38,803 nucleotides of DNA from a virus (IMGVR_UViG_3300030105_000473:1-38803); one strand, 5' to 3'. Positions 22,701 to 31,182 are shown, numbered from the stretch's first letter. Notes: generated by a model from the sequence alone, not told the origin. Numbers and translations are program-made.

Positions 22701-25351
22701 ACGCTGAAGGTGGTGAGGTTAAGAAGCAGGCAACTAGAGATGACACGATTGGTTACAACGCGCCCAGTTTACGCCGAGTAGTTGGTGATGTTATTACAGA
22801 CTTTGCCTCTGGTATAGCTGGACCTATTGCATCCTCTGCTATTTCTTTAGGTGAGCAATACTTCACCGACAATACGCTTGAAGAAATGGTGGCTAATAAC
22901 GAGGCTTACAATGATGCCCTTAACTTCAATCCCAGAACAAAAGAAGCTCAAGCTATTAATCAAGGCGCTATGCAAGGTCTAGGCGCTGTCGTTAACGAGG
23001 GCATTGAATACTATGACCGAAACAAAAAGCATCTATCTCCTGAAGTGCAGCAATCCATAGCAGCAACCGGGCAGGCGTGGGAAGACTTAGATCCTAGCAC
23101 GAAGTTTCTTATAGGAAATGCTGCCACAGTTGGCGAAGTCTTACCCATCGGCGGTGCGGTAAAGGCTGGCCTTAGAGTAGGCAGGAATGCAGTAGATCAA
23201 AGAAACTTAAACGCTGCTGCAGGGCAAGTACCCAGTGAAGCTTCTTACGAACCTTTACAGGATAGGCTAGAAGGTATGGGCGCAAGGCAGCTACAAGTTA
23301 GAGAGCCGGGCGATAATAACTTCTTGAATGAGTTTGACAGTAATGTTCTTTCAAGATATGGCAACACAACATTTACGACTAAAGATGGCTATACGTACTA
23401 CCAAAATTCTCTTGGGGAGATAGTTGATCATCTAGATCCTAATTTTAGAGATGAAGCTTACCCTAATCTCATAGAGTTTATGGAAGCAAACCCTAACGCA
23501 CAAAGAAGTAGTTCTGGACCATCAAATTCACCAATTACTTCACCAAAGACTGTCGCTCAAGGCTTAACTATAAAAAGCACTCCGCTTGCGTTAATGAATA
23601 GTGATGAAATGAGCGTTGATGAATTAGTCAAAATTAAAGATCAAATTGACAGTGACATAAGTATTGATGACATTGAAAATGAATTTAAAAAACAAATTGA
23701 GGCTGGCACCGCAGACCTTCCTCCAGAGATGTTAGACGCAACGCCTTCCGCTAAGTTTGGTTTTTTAACATCTAAAATGTTTCAATCAATAACTAATGAT
23801 GAAATATCAAGGACTCCAAAATTAGATTACTTTAATAGAACCTTCCCAGAAGCTGCTGCTGTTAGAACTGAAAAGCAATACCCAGGAGCAACGATGACTA
23901 ACCGATGGGTCAACACTAAGCTCAAGAAGTATCTGCAGAATGAAATGGGCACAGGGCAGAATGATTCGATTGTTAGAGTAGCTGGTGACGCAGATAACAT
24001 GCACTATGAAGTCACTAACTTTGATGAGGATCTGACCATGGATGAATTTGAGGATCAATTAAATCTTGCTCAGTACGATGTTAATGATTATGGCATGGAT
24101 AATAATCCAAACATACTTAGACAAGAATCAGCTTCAGACTTAGCTATGTCATTTGAAGGCGCTTCGGATCTTTTATTAGAACAGCAGCAGGCTGGGACTT
24201 TTAGGGACGAAGGACCATTTAGAAATAGATTATTAAAAAATATGAGTTACGATCAACGTAATCAAACCCGTGGTATTGATCGAGGAAGAGGTGGTCCAGA
24301 AGATTTAATGGATGAAGTATATGAAGCCAATACTTTCTTAAACAAAGTGCCGCCTGAAACTAATATTTTTGAGCTTGGTACATTTACTGCAGAAGATTTG
24401 CAACTAGAAGTTCTTACTCAGGGTGTGCGTGAGTTGGTTGATCCAACCAATGCATTAGGCTTGCCTCCAGAGTTGTACTTGCCCGGAGACAAAGTTTTAA
24501 AGATGTCAGTTGGAGATGTCTCTGCCAGAGTTGGCGATCTTCGAGAATGGAAAGATTTACAAACAACAAAAGGTTTTATAGAGTTAGCACAAGAGTCGCC
24601 TCGCATGAAAGACGATGGCTTTAATCTTGATTTTGCTAAAGAACAAGGCGCAACTTGGGTAGATATACCTGACACTTCAGATCCAAAAAATAAAAAGATT
24701 TGTAGGCTACTAGGTAAGGGAGGGAAGTGGTGTACAAAGCTTAATGATGAAGCGCTTAATTACGGATCTGGAGACAGCAGTCTTACTGTAATGCTTGATG
24801 GCGATGGGAAGCCTCATCTTCAAGTACAATTCACTACCTATAAAAATCACTTGGACAATGATGTCGTTTCAATTGCAGAGATAAAACCACCGGGCAATGG
24901 ATTTAGCAGTAACAAATCAAAGTCTTATATCAACAAAGACCCTAATTACGAATCTAAACTAACTGATTCTGTCATGGATTTTTTAAACAAAACAGATAAT
25001 GAAAGGCTAGTTGGTAATATTAATCCTGACGAATTAGAAATGTACGGGCTTGTTGACATTGATGACAATATGGCTATGGGAGAGATATTTGATGAAAAAT
25101 ATGGCGGTGTTGATGGGCTTGACATGGATGATGTGCTAGATATTTATAGTATTTATGAGTCCAAAAGAAAATTTAGCCCAGAAAAAACACCTAGAATTAT
25201 GCGCGAAAAGGAAGTAATGGACTACATAGATTCAGGCATATCTGATCTTGACCGAAGCGATTTTGATTTTGCTCGTGGCGGCTCAGTTAGTTTAGAATAC
25301 AACTCTGATATAATAAATCAAATGGCAGAACGCTTACTACAGGAGGCTTAA
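19706..25351 (+). CDS. Giant polyvalent protein with ART-like domain and internal duplication
   Basis: An 1881-residue protein between TerL and portal. Residues 30-88 match a phage motif (RFGEQG..., KAFKDRHAKNIAKGPSSAAYW). A repeat unit at about 103-275 recurs at about 1022-1195. Behind copy 1 lies an ADP-ribosyltransferase-like domain of the ART-PolyVal type: YHGSPYNFDRFD with FGAGVYIAE near 279-310 and GIKYLDGTSRKAGEGTRNF near 525-545. Copy 2 is followed by unrelated sequence, ending in a region with GKGGKWCTKLNDEALNYGSG near 1670 that recalls WCT-type modules of polyvalent proteins. A-(E/R)-GG motifs mark the borders (about 89, 970, 1005, 1857). It is probably packaged and delivered into the host with DNA; that is inferred. 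AGGAG precedes the ATG. Confidence 0.8.
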   Translation: MSLKDDLKLNTPRRTPGHPTSSHVVKTNVDGNPKMIRFGEQGADTAGKPSPNDSDATKAKRKAFKDRHAKNIAKGPSSAAYWSNRVKWAEGGPVEDKRPANLRQIITDVGADTLSGMFGPIAAAGVSLAEQAFTDNTIEEMQANNEMYNDFLNYNPRTEEAQAANQYAMGKIGEGVTALAQKYNENKDSLGYIPDIVDYGMDQYSQLDPETQFAIENALTVGEVLPIGKAAGMAKNAVRNAGDRRMISNAAADVPDESSYLPLQDRLGEMGARQEMVGYHGSPYNFDRFDRSRRGTGEGAQAFGAGVYIAESEGVAKQYKPVTPKENEGLYRDSLDAMSIQDIRKEVEEVMGIDASDITRDDIDDWVIDELVNEDNTSMNSRGFITSGDQGSNLYSVNLPDEKIAKMMDWDKPLSDQPEIAKLLGMSVEEVPSIEDYLKLVKKGDSDNPNYAYQVEGMHSSTPEGAAKFARDNAIKGMQQRTGMGQTGKQYYEELARGFHSNPNMNIMDAQSEASKVLSEAGVPGIKYLDGTSRKAGEGTRNFVVFDENDLTVLTRNGENVNAPPKPIMFRDVAQPDLTPDQLSKSFKDGEITNYGRQIARKRAAKDMAGQTAEVKKLSEVLGDMNIEGKVSMVATQSDRTGIKDGAGPGYPLIGRQYSEMAKLYQDQFGEAPVPRMLDENGEITDYPVWAVDAKSTIASLRNNLKEEGTILVPMIGSPNQLRTNKEVFKKLKKEFMAGVKANKLDADQADKINLNLEALTGDKMDIRDPSSWVELEKTFDGRGALADIMSGKTPQAIAAVGARSKWRTKLNKKRIADGLEPLDLNPKTAPLGARKGQIFDYDKILEDSTESVLLGAGTFDIGPSLILPSRYRQSETMRDAHPGFKEQLMGKLATDDIFTPAPLEIAMPDFINYGRGLHMKSGPNKRPFNSGAYGMNARMGYEGFGLPSQKIDEDYLKYLQDMGYAEGGEVEVAEEVGSEYDANKISAMADDLLNGNSYAEGGEVKKQATRDDTIGYNAPSLRRVVGDVITDFASGIAGPIASSAISLGEQYFTDNTLEEMVANNEAYNDALNFNPRTKEAQAINQGAMQGLGAVVNEGIEYYDRNKKHLSPEVQQSIAATGQAWEDLDPSTKFLIGNAATVGEVLPIGGAVKAGLRVGRNAVDQRNLNAAAGQVPSEASYEPLQDRLEGMGARQLQVREPGDNNFLNEFDSNVLSRYGNTTFTTKDGYTYYQNSLGEIVDHLDPNFRDEAYPNLIEFMEANPNAQRSSSGPSNSPITSPKTVAQGLTIKSTPLALMNSDEMSVDELVKIKDQIDSDISIDDIENEFKKQIEAGTADLPPEMLDATPSAKFGFLTSKMFQSITNDEISRTPKLDYFNRTFPEAAAVRTEKQYPGATMTNRWVNTKLKKYLQNEMGTGQNDSIVRVAGDADNMHYEVTNFDEDLTMDEFEDQLNLAQYDVNDYGMDNNPNILRQESASDLAMSFEGASDLLLEQQQAGTFRDEGPFRNRLLKNMSYDQRNQTRGIDRGRGGPEDLMDEVYEANTFLNKVPPETNIFELGTFTAEDLQLEVLTQGVRELVDPTNALGLPPELYLPGDKVLKMSVGDVSARVGDLREWKDLQTTKGFIELAQESPRMKDDGFNLDFAKEQGATWVDIPDTSDPKNKKICRLLGKGGKWCTKLNDEALNYGSGDSSLTVMLDGDGKPHLQVQFTTYKNHLDNDVVSIAEIKPPGNGFSSNKSKSYINKDPNYESKLTDSVMDFLNKTDNERLVGNINPDELEMYGLVDIDDNMAMGEIFDEKYGGVDGLDMDDVLDIYSIYESKRKFSPEKTPRIMREKEVMDYIDSGISDLDRSDFDFARGGSVSLEYNSDIINQMAERLLQEA
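20010..20520 (+). repeat. Intragenic duplication, copy 1
   Basis: Encodes residues of about 102-272 of the giant protein. It shares with copy 2 the segments FTDNTIEEMQANNEMYNDFL, NYNPRTEEAQAANQ, TVGEVLPIGKA and ESSYLPLQDRLGEMGARQ. The similarity is clear at protein level and diverged at DNA level, so the duplication is old. Confidence 0.85.
22768..23290 (+). repeat. Intragenic duplication, copy 2
   Basis: Encodes residues of about 1022-1195. Matching segments are FTDNTLEEMVANNEAYNDAL, NFNPRTKEAQAINQ, TVGEVLPIGGA and EASYEPLQDRLEGMGARQ. What follows differs from copy 1: there is no ART-like domain here. Confidence 0.85.
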
Positions 25352-25352
25352 C

Positions 25353-27944
25353 GTGGCTGAAGAAATTGAAGTTGAAGTTGAAGAAGTAACAATGGTAGAG
25401 CTTCCAGAAGAAGAAGAGCTTGAGGTTGAGGATACTGAAGACGGTGGGGCCATGGTTCGTATGGAGACTGTTTCTGTGCGAGAGGCTTCTGACCACTTTG
25501 AGAACATCGTGGAGGAAGTTGACCAGAGCTTACTAAAGACATCAATCAATGACTTGATGACTAAGATTGAGCGAGACAAAGAGGCTCGCCAGAAGCGAGA
25601 CCTTCAGTACGAAGAAGGCTTGCGCCGTACTGGCTTAGGCGATGACGCTCCGGGCGGTGCCCAGTTTCAAGGAGCTAACAAGGTTGTGCATCCTATGCTG
25701 GTCGAGGCGTGTGTTGATTTCTCTGCACGTTTTATCAAAGAAGTGTTTCCCCCAGGCGGTCCAGTAAAGTCTAAGATCATTGGCGAGGCAGACAAGTCCA
25801 AGGTTGGAAAAGCCCAGCGCAAGACTGAGTTTATGAACTGGCAGACCACCGAGCAGATGGTTGAGTTCCGTTCAGAACTTGAGCAGCTTAGTACGCAGTT
25901 GCCGCTTGGCGGCGGTCAGTACATGAAGTTTATGTGGAACGCTCGATTCATGCGGCCTACTTCTGAGTTTGTGCCGATTGATGACATCTACCTACCATTC
26001 TCAGCTACTAACTTTTACACCGCAGAGCGCAAGACTCACGTTCAGTATATTACTCAGATGGAATACGAGAAGCGCGTAGAGGCAGGCATGTATGCTGATG
26101 TGGACCTACCTACTCCTACCGAGCCGGAGTTTAGTGCAGCTGAACGCGCTAATGAAAAGATTGAGGGAAAGCAAAACACCTCATACAATGAAGACGGGCT
26201 ACGCACCATATTTGAAATTTACACGTACATGGATTTTGAAGATGGAGAAGGTTTAGCGCCTTACATTTTAAGCGTTGATAAGTCCTCAGATAAAGCACTT
26301 TGTCTTTACCGTAACTGGGAAGAAGACGATGTAAGGCAAAAAGAATTGCACTGGATCGTAGAGTTTCCATTCGTTCCTTGGCGTGGCGCTTACCCTATCG
26401 GCCTAACTCACATGATCGGTGGCCTAAGCGGAGCCGCAACTGGCGCACTACGAGCGTTACTTGACTCAGCGTATATTCAGAACGTGCCCACATTATTAAA
26501 GCTAAAGGGTGGCCCAGGTGGTCAGACTTTAAATGTCCAGCCCACTGAAATAGTCGAGATGGAAGGTGGCGCACTTATTGATGATGTGCGTAAGTTAGCG
26601 ATGCCCTTACCTTTTGCTGGACCTAGTCCTACTTTGTTTCAACTGTTAGGTTTCTTAGTTGATGCAGGCAAAGGTGTTGTGCAGACTTCATTTGAGAAGT
26701 TTAACGACCAGAATCCTAATGCCCCAGTTGGCACTACGATGGCTATCATTGAGCAGGGAATGGTCGTGTTTAGCTCAATCCACTCTCGCTTACATGCGTC
26801 TATGGCTAGAAGCTTTAAAATTCTTCATCGCATCAACAGCATGTACTACACGCAGGAAGAGCTTGATGCGTTAGACGCTGGATTAGATATATCTGTAGAG
26901 GACTTTGATGGCCCAGCAGATGTAGTACCAATTAGTAATCCTTCAATATTCAGTGAAGCGCAACGATTTGCTCAGATTCAAGCAATCATGCAACGCGCAC
27001 AGTTAATGCCTCAGATGTATGACGCACTGGCTGTGGAAGAAATGTTCTTAAACACCTTGAAAATACCTCCTTCAGAGGTTTTAGCCCCAACTCCGGGATC
27101 GGAAGACAGAGATCCAGTCAGTGAAAACGTGGCGGCAGCGATGGGTCAGCCTATATACGTGCTTCCACAGCAAGATCATTTGGCTCACCTACAAGTGCAT
27201 TTAGCATTCTTAAAATCTCCTATGTTTGGCTCAAACCCAGTCATTATGAGCAATTTCTTTTATCCGATGGCTATGCATATGCGTGATCATTTATTGAATT
27301 ACTATTTAGTGGAGGCGCATAATGCAGTGGATGAAGCGCAGACTGAGCAATTGATTCCTGAAGAAGCAGAGCAGCAGGTTGAGGTAATATTAAAAGTCCA
27401 ACAGTTTATTGAGCAGCAGTTAGGGCCATTTGCTCAAGAATTAGCGCAGATAAACGAAATGGCTCAACAGTTCAAGCCTGAAAATCCAGCACAAGCACAA
27501 GGTGACGCAATGAAGATTGCAGAATTAAGTGCCCAGATCAAGCAAGGTGAGCTTCAGCAGCGCACAGAGCGTGATGGAGCTAGGATTCAGCTTGATTCTG
27601 CTAAAATGCAGGCGGCTAATGAGATTGCACAGCTTAAAATGCAGCAGACTGCTGAAATTGAACGTGCAAAGCTTGCGTCTAGCGAGTCAGATCGGGAAGA
27701 AAGGTCAGAATTGGCTGGACTTCGTGAATTGTCTGCAACAGAGCGCAATAATGTTAGCGAAATGTCTGAAACAGACCGTCAAAACACTCGTGAGCGTAAC
27801 GAAAATCAGCGCAAAGCAGATGATTTGGCAGCAAGAGAGCGTATGAATAGCTCAGACAACATGACCGCCAAAGAACTGGCGGCTATGGAAATGGAGTCTG
27901 GTCAGAAGACTTCTTATACAAGTGGAAACGGGATTGATCCTTAA
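25353..27944 (+). CDS. Portal protein
   Basis: An 863-residue protein starting with GTG; AGGAGG lies 6 bases upstream. It has a very acidic N-terminus (about residues 1-30), then a portal core (FQGANKVVHPMLVEACVDFS, TQLPLGGGQYMKFMWNARF, VEFPFVPWRGAYPIGLTHMI, the LLDSAYIQNVPTLLKLKGG region). The C-terminal 170 residues form a long Gln/Glu/Arg-rich coiled coil, as in barrel extensions of podovirus portals. It would form the dodecameric DNA channel at the vertex and dock TerL. The assignment rests on core motifs, size and position after terL; homology to P22-type portals is likely but distant. Confidence 0.85.
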   Translation: MAEEIEVEVEEVTMVELPEEEELEVEDTEDGGAMVRMETVSVREASDHFENIVEEVDQSLLKTSINDLMTKIERDKEARQKRDLQYEEGLRRTGLGDDAPGGAQFQGANKVVHPMLVEACVDFSARFIKEVFPPGGPVKSKIIGEADKSKVGKAQRKTEFMNWQTTEQMVEFRSELEQLSTQLPLGGGQYMKFMWNARFMRPTSEFVPIDDIYLPFSATNFYTAERKTHVQYITQMEYEKRVEAGMYADVDLPTPTEPEFSAAERANEKIEGKQNTSYNEDGLRTIFEIYTYMDFEDGEGLAPYILSVDKSSDKALCLYRNWEEDDVRQKELHWIVEFPFVPWRGAYPIGLTHMIGGLSGAATGALRALLDSAYIQNVPTLLKLKGGPGGQTLNVQPTEIVEMEGGALIDDVRKLAMPLPFAGPSPTLFQLLGFLVDAGKGVVQTSFEKFNDQNPNAPVGTTMAIIEQGMVVFSSIHSRLHASMARSFKILHRINSMYYTQEELDALDAGLDISVEDFDGPADVVPISNPSIFSEAQRFAQIQAIMQRAQLMPQMYDALAVEEMFLNTLKIPPSEVLAPTPGSEDRDPVSENVAAAMGQPIYVLPQQDHLAHLQVHLAFLKSPMFGSNPVIMSNFFYPMAMHMRDHLLNYYLVEAHNAVDEAQTEQLIPEEAEQQVEVILKVQQFIEQQLGPFAQELAQINEMAQQFKPENPAQAQGDAMKIAELSAQIKQGELQQRTERDGARIQLDSAKMQAANEIAQLKMQQTAEIERAKLASSESDREERSELAGLRELSATERNNVSEMSETDRQNTRERNENQRKADDLAARERMNSSDNMTAKELAAMEMESGQKTSYTSGNGIDP

Positions 27945-28639
27945 TGGCATTCTTACAAAGCAACATACCGCACTTTAAGTGCTGGGTCAGGAAAGAATAC
28001 ACTCACAACCATGAGAAGTTTCATGGCGAGTGGATTCACGCCATGGCCGTAGCTGTTACAACTGTACCTAATCGTTCTTTAAGCTTTCAGATGATCTTTA
28101 CTGGCGCTGAAACTTACGACACAGATGAGCAGAATGTTCATGGAGGTGCAATGTGGGCCAGAATGCCTATAACAGCCTTGATGGGTGACACTCCAGTTAG
28201 CGAGTGGCCAGAACCGATGGCTACACATGAAGCCCAGCCTTGGGACTGTGCGTCACATACACATAGTGTTTATGTTTTAGACCGATGCACACCAGCGCCT
28301 TGGCTCGCAAAAATTGATGGGAAATTTTATCCTGCCAAATACTATTTTACGGTTGACTACACTGATTCAGAAGTTGCAGATGATCCAGCTCAACATAAGC
28401 AGGCACATGTCTTAGAACTTCTTGATGCAGGAAAGTGGACAGGTAATATAGTTGCCTTACCTAACAATAGAGTTCGGGTAAGTCACCCGGCTTGGTTTGA
28501 ACTAGGAGAAGGTGCTCCTGATTTTAGACCTTCTCAACATACCCATTACAGTAAATCTGATCTGGATTACACGTTAGACGTTAATCAAGTTTTTGATAAC
28601 ATTTATGCAGAGGAAGAAGAAGATGATGATGAAAAGTAA
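27944..28639 (+). CDS. Conserved virion-associated protein (231 aa)
   Basis: Starts in a TAATG overlap with the portal stop. It is rich in Trp, His and Tyr (MWARMPITALMG, WPEPMATHEAQPWDCASHTH, APWLAKIDGKFYPAKYYF) and has an acidic C-terminal tail (YAEEEEDDDEK). Similar proteins follow the portal in uncultured marine phage genomes. Role unknown; a head-completion or head-associated function is a guess from position. Confidence 0.65.
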   Translation: MAFLQSNIPHFKCWVRKEYTHNHEKFHGEWIHAMAVAVTTVPNRSLSFQMIFTGAETYDTDEQNVHGGAMWARMPITALMGDTPVSEWPEPMATHEAQPWDCASHTHSVYVLDRCTPAPWLAKIDGKFYPAKYYFTVDYTDSEVADDPAQHKQAHVLELLDAGKWTGNIVALPNNRVRVSHPAWFELGEGAPDFRPSQHTHYSKSDLDYTLDVNQVFDNIYAEEEEDDDEK

Positions 28640-28787
28640 AGGCTACTCTAAAGGTGGTAAAACCAAAGGCTACTCTAAAGGTGGCAAGATGAAGACTAAA
28701 GGCTACACTAAGGGCGGTGCAGTTAATATGAATTCAGATTTAGTACCTCAACGTAAGCGTATGGCTGCTGGCTATACTATTAAATAA
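28623..28787 (+). CDS. KGG-repeat small basic protein (54 aa)
   Basis: Starts at 28623, with AGGA at 28611-28614 giving 8-base spacing. An in-frame ATG at 28593 lacks a site. The N-terminal half is three repeats of (S/T)KGY(S/T)KGGK (SKGYSKGGKTKGYSKGGK, TKGYTKGGAV), followed by SDLVPQRKRMAAGYTIK. It overlaps the upstream gene by 17 bases. It is strongly basic, probably DNA- or capsid-binding, and paralogous in style to the gene at 34313. Confidence 0.7.
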   Translation: MMMKSKGYSKGGKTKGYSKGGKMKTKGYTKGGAVNMNSDLVPQRKRMAAGYTIK

Positions 28788-28806
28788 TTATAACAGGAGA
28801 TATTTC

Positions 28807-28995
28807 ATGGCAGTTAAACCAGGATTGTACGCAAACATCGCAGCTAAACAGAAACGTGTTGCAGCTAAGAAAAAAGATCCAGCTACAGGTAAGCTTGAGA
28901 CAATGCGTAAGAAAGGGCAGGTCGGTGCGCCATCGGCGACAGCTTTTGCACAGTCAGCTAAGACCGCTAAAAAGCCAAAGACTAAAACTGCATGA
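28807..28995 (+). CDS. Small basic conserved phage protein (62 aa)
   Basis: Reads MAVKPGLYANIAAKQKRVAA, then METMRKKGQ-like GAPSATAFAQSAKTAKK. The pattern GLYANI-x-AKxKRI...MRKxGxxGAPT...F..SA.TAKK is a widespread small phage protein of unknown function. It is strongly basic. CAGGAG lies upstream. It overlaps the next gene by 4 bases. Confidence 0.78.
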   Translation: MAVKPGLYANIAAKQKRVAAKKKDPATGKLETMRKKGQVGAPSATAFAQSAKTAKKPKTKTA

Positions 28996-29189
28996 ATATA
29001 GAATCAAAGCTATTGAATATCATCAAGGCCGATCAAGCGGATTTTGCGCTTGAAGCCTTGAAGAGACCTCAAGACCGAGATACTTTTGAGTACGGGTACC
29101 TCGTTGGAATGGTTGCAGGTTACGAAGCAAGCATTAATGTACTTTTAAATCTAATAGACGAGGATAGGAATGGAAACGAAGACTTATGA
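28992..29189 (+). CDS. Small hypothetical protein (65 aa)
   Basis: Starts in an ATGA overlap. Helical and acidic (MNIESKLLNIIKADQADFAL, then YGYLVGMVAGYEASINVLL). Small proteins with FxYGxxxGxxxGx(E) next to head genes are common in marine phages. Function unknown. It overlaps the GroES-like gene by 20 bases. Confidence 0.65.
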   Translation: MNIESKLLNIIKADQADFALEALKRPQDRDTFEYGYLVGMVAGYEASINVLLNLIDEDRNGNEDL

Positions 29190-29589
29190 GAATACACTTG
29201 CGGAGGCTTTTCCAGATGTTTGTTCTGGTATTCAGCCTTTCGGTAGCCGTGTTCTGGTTCAAATACGCACCGCTAAAAATAAAACAGCGGGTGGAATCCT
29301 ACTAACCACAGACACCACTGATACAGAGAAGTGGAATACACAGGTCGCCAAAGTTATAACAGTTGGGCCATTAGCTTTTAAAAATCGTAATACGATGGAA
29401 AGCTGGCCAGAGGGTAACTGGTGCAAGGAAGGTGAATTTGTGAGAGTTGCTAAATATGGAGGTGATCGCTGGGAAGTACCAATTCCTGACGCACTGCATG
29501 GTGAAGCAGCAATGTTTGTAATTTTTAATGATCTTGACATTTTGGGCAGCGTTATAGGCGATCCCCTAAAAGTTAAGGCATTCATCTGA
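29170..29589 (+). CDS. GroES-like co-chaperonin (Cpn10)
   Basis: A 139-residue protein. IQPFGSRVLVQI matches the first GroES strand, and KNKTAGGILLTTDT matches the mobile loop (TKSAGGIVLT in E. coli GroES). VAKVITVGP corresponds to GEVLAVGNG and MFVIFNDLDILGSV to the closing strand LIMSESDILAIV. It is longer than GroES (97 residues) owing to an N-terminal extension and an insert with SWPEGNWCKEGEFVRVAKYG. Like T4 gp31 it probably caps host GroEL to fold a large phage protein, plausibly the capsid protein encoded just downstream. Confidence 0.88.
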   Translation: METKTYENTLAEAFPDVCSGIQPFGSRVLVQIRTAKNKTAGGILLTTDTTDTEKWNTQVAKVITVGPLAFKNRNTMESWPEGNWCKEGEFVRVAKYGGDRWEVPIPDALHGEAAMFVIFNDLDILGSVIGDPLKVKAFI

Positions 29590-29603
29590 TAAGGAGATGA
29601 GTA

Positions 29604-30566
29604 ATGGCTGAACAAGAATTAGTCGAAGTTGAAGATGTATTGGTTGAGCAAGACGAAAGCCAAGAAGAAGATATTGTTATTGTCGAAGAGAAACCTTCTA
29701 AAGAGGAATCTGATGATGACGATGACAATGACGATGATGAGCGTGTTGCGGCTCAAAACGATGAAGATGACTCTGAGCGCGAAGCAATTCGTGAGCGGCG
29801 TAGAAAGGAAAAAGTAGATCGTAAAGGAAGGCGAGAGACCGCCATCAAGCGCGATAAAACAGAACTGGATTTCTTACGAAGCCGTAATGATGATCTAGAA
29901 AAGCGTATAAGCACACAAGAACAACGTGCTCATAACCAAGAACTTCAAGGTATTGATGCTGCAATTGCTCAGGCCGATAAAGAAGTTAATATGGCCGAAA
30001 GAATTATCGCCAAAGCTGTTGAGCAAAACAATGGTAATGACGTTACAAAAGCGATGAAGTATCGTGATGAAGCCATGAACAAATCGCAGCAACTTAATTA
30101 CAACAAGCAGCAAGCTGCACAACAAGTCAACACAGCCCCATCGGTTGATGATCGAACTATGCATCTAGCGAAGCAGTTCATGGAAGATAATCCATGGTAC
30201 GACTCTAATGGTCGTGATGAAGATTCTGCTATCGTGATGGCTATTGACCAGTCTCTCAGTCGAGATGGTTATAACCCTCAGACTGAAGAGTATTGGGATG
30301 AGCTAACTGCTCGATCTGCTCGCAGGTTACCAGAGCGGTTTGATGATCACAGCGAGTCAAAGAAAACTACGAAGACTTCTCGTAAAGCACGAGGTGGTCC
30401 AGCAGTTGGATCTGGCAAAGAACATGCGCCATCTTCTACGCGCCGAGAGGTTTATATTAGTCCAGAACGAAAAGCTGCCTTAGTAGAAGCTGGAGTGTGG
30501 GACGATCCTGTCTTACGGACTCGATATGTTAAAAGATACGCTGCATACGATAAAAGCAACGCATAA
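29604..30566 (+). CDS. Putative scaffolding protein
   Basis: A 320-residue protein with an extremely acidic N-terminus (a run of Asp around residues 38-47), followed by a long charged coiled coil (about residues 50-180). A conserved-looking segment comes next (FMEDNPWYDSNGRDEDSAIV) and a basic C-terminus (SKKTTKTSRKARGG). Acidic coiled coil plus short basic C-terminus, located just before the capsid gene, is typical of phage scaffolds that nucleate procapsids and then leave. AAGGAG lies upstream. Confidence 0.75.
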   Translation: MAEQELVEVEDVLVEQDESQEEDIVIVEEKPSKEESDDDDDNDDDERVAAQNDEDDSEREAIRERRRKEKVDRKGRRETAIKRDKTELDFLRSRNDDLEKRISTQEQRAHNQELQGIDAAIAQADKEVNMAERIIAKAVEQNNGNDVTKAMKYRDEAMNKSQQLNYNKQQAAQQVNTAPSVDDRTMHLAKQFMEDNPWYDSNGRDEDSAIVMAIDQSLSRDGYNPQTEEYWDELTARSARRLPERFDDHSESKKTTKTSRKARGGPAVGSGKEHAPSSTRREVYISPERKAALVEAGVWDDPVLRTRYVKRYAAYDKSNA

Positions 30567-30592
30567 GCAACACTTTAATAAAAAACTTGCTT

Positions 30593-30617
30593 TATTATGT
30601 GCAAAACACACATAATA
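30593..30617. repeat. Inverted repeat between scaffold and next head gene
   Basis: TATTATGTG (30593-30601) and CACATAATA (30609-30617) are exact complements around a 7-base loop. No T-run follows. TTGCTT just before and CATAAT at the right arm could be a weak promoter with 18-base spacing. A promoter/operator or an mRNA hairpin adjusting scaffold to capsid ratio are both possible. Confidence 0.5.
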
Positions 30618-30645
30618 GAACAATCGCTGCAAGGAGCGACTAAAT

Positions 30646-31182
30646 ATGAGCAAAACAGACGAACGACTAAAGAAACACGCAGACGAAGGACGAGAGAACC
30701 GTCAGATGACAGATCGTGTCATTACAGAAAATCGGGAAGTATCGGAAAGCGAGCGCGTAGAAATGTTCCGTCAGAATTTATTTCAGTCTTCATTGCCTGA
30801 TCTACCTGACTTACCGGGCTGGCATATGTGCTGGCTTACAACAACTAACTCGCGTGATTCAATCCAAATGCGTATTCGCTTAGGATATGAACCAGTTAAG
30901 CCAGAAGACGTTCCTGGCTGGGAGTACGCTTCACTCAAAACGGGTGATTGGCAAGGCTTCATTGGGGTTAATGAAATGCTGGCTTTTAAGCTGCCTATTT
31001 CTTTGTACGAGAAGTTTATGATGGAAGCTCATCATGACGCTCCGAATAGAGAAGAAGGTAAGTTACGAGACACCGCTGACTTCTTAGCCCAACAGGCTGA
31101 AGGATCGGGCAGCAAGATTGTGCAAGGTGATGGTAGTAAAAGTCTTGGAGAGAGCCGCTTAGGTCAATTTGATCTGGGCTGA
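30646..31182 (+). CDS. Conserved head-region protein (178 aa)
   Basis: Starts MSKTDERLKKHADEGRENRQ with AAGGAG upstream. After a charged N-terminus comes LPDLPDLPGWHMCWLTTTNS, then YEPVKPEDVPGWEYASLKTG and FKLPISLYEKFMMEAHHDAP. The pattern PGWHxCWLSTTN...RxxLGYxPV is seen in proteins lying between scaffold and capsid genes of marine podoviruses. Role unknown; possibly minor capsid or assembly. Confidence 0.68.
   Translation: MSKTDERLKKHADEGRENRQMTDRVITENREVSESERVEMFRQNLFQSSLPDLPDLPGWHMCWLTTTNSRDSIQMRIRLGYEPVKPEDVPGWEYASLKTGDWQGFIGVNEMLAFKLPISLYEKFMMEAHHDAPNREEGKLRDTADFLAQQAEGSGSKIVQGDGSKSLGESRLGQFDLG

Noticed and set aside
27529-27846. 105-codon plus-strand frame inside the portal gene
   Set aside because: A shadow of the Gln/Glu-rich coiled coil in the portal C-terminus; no motif or start signal of its own.
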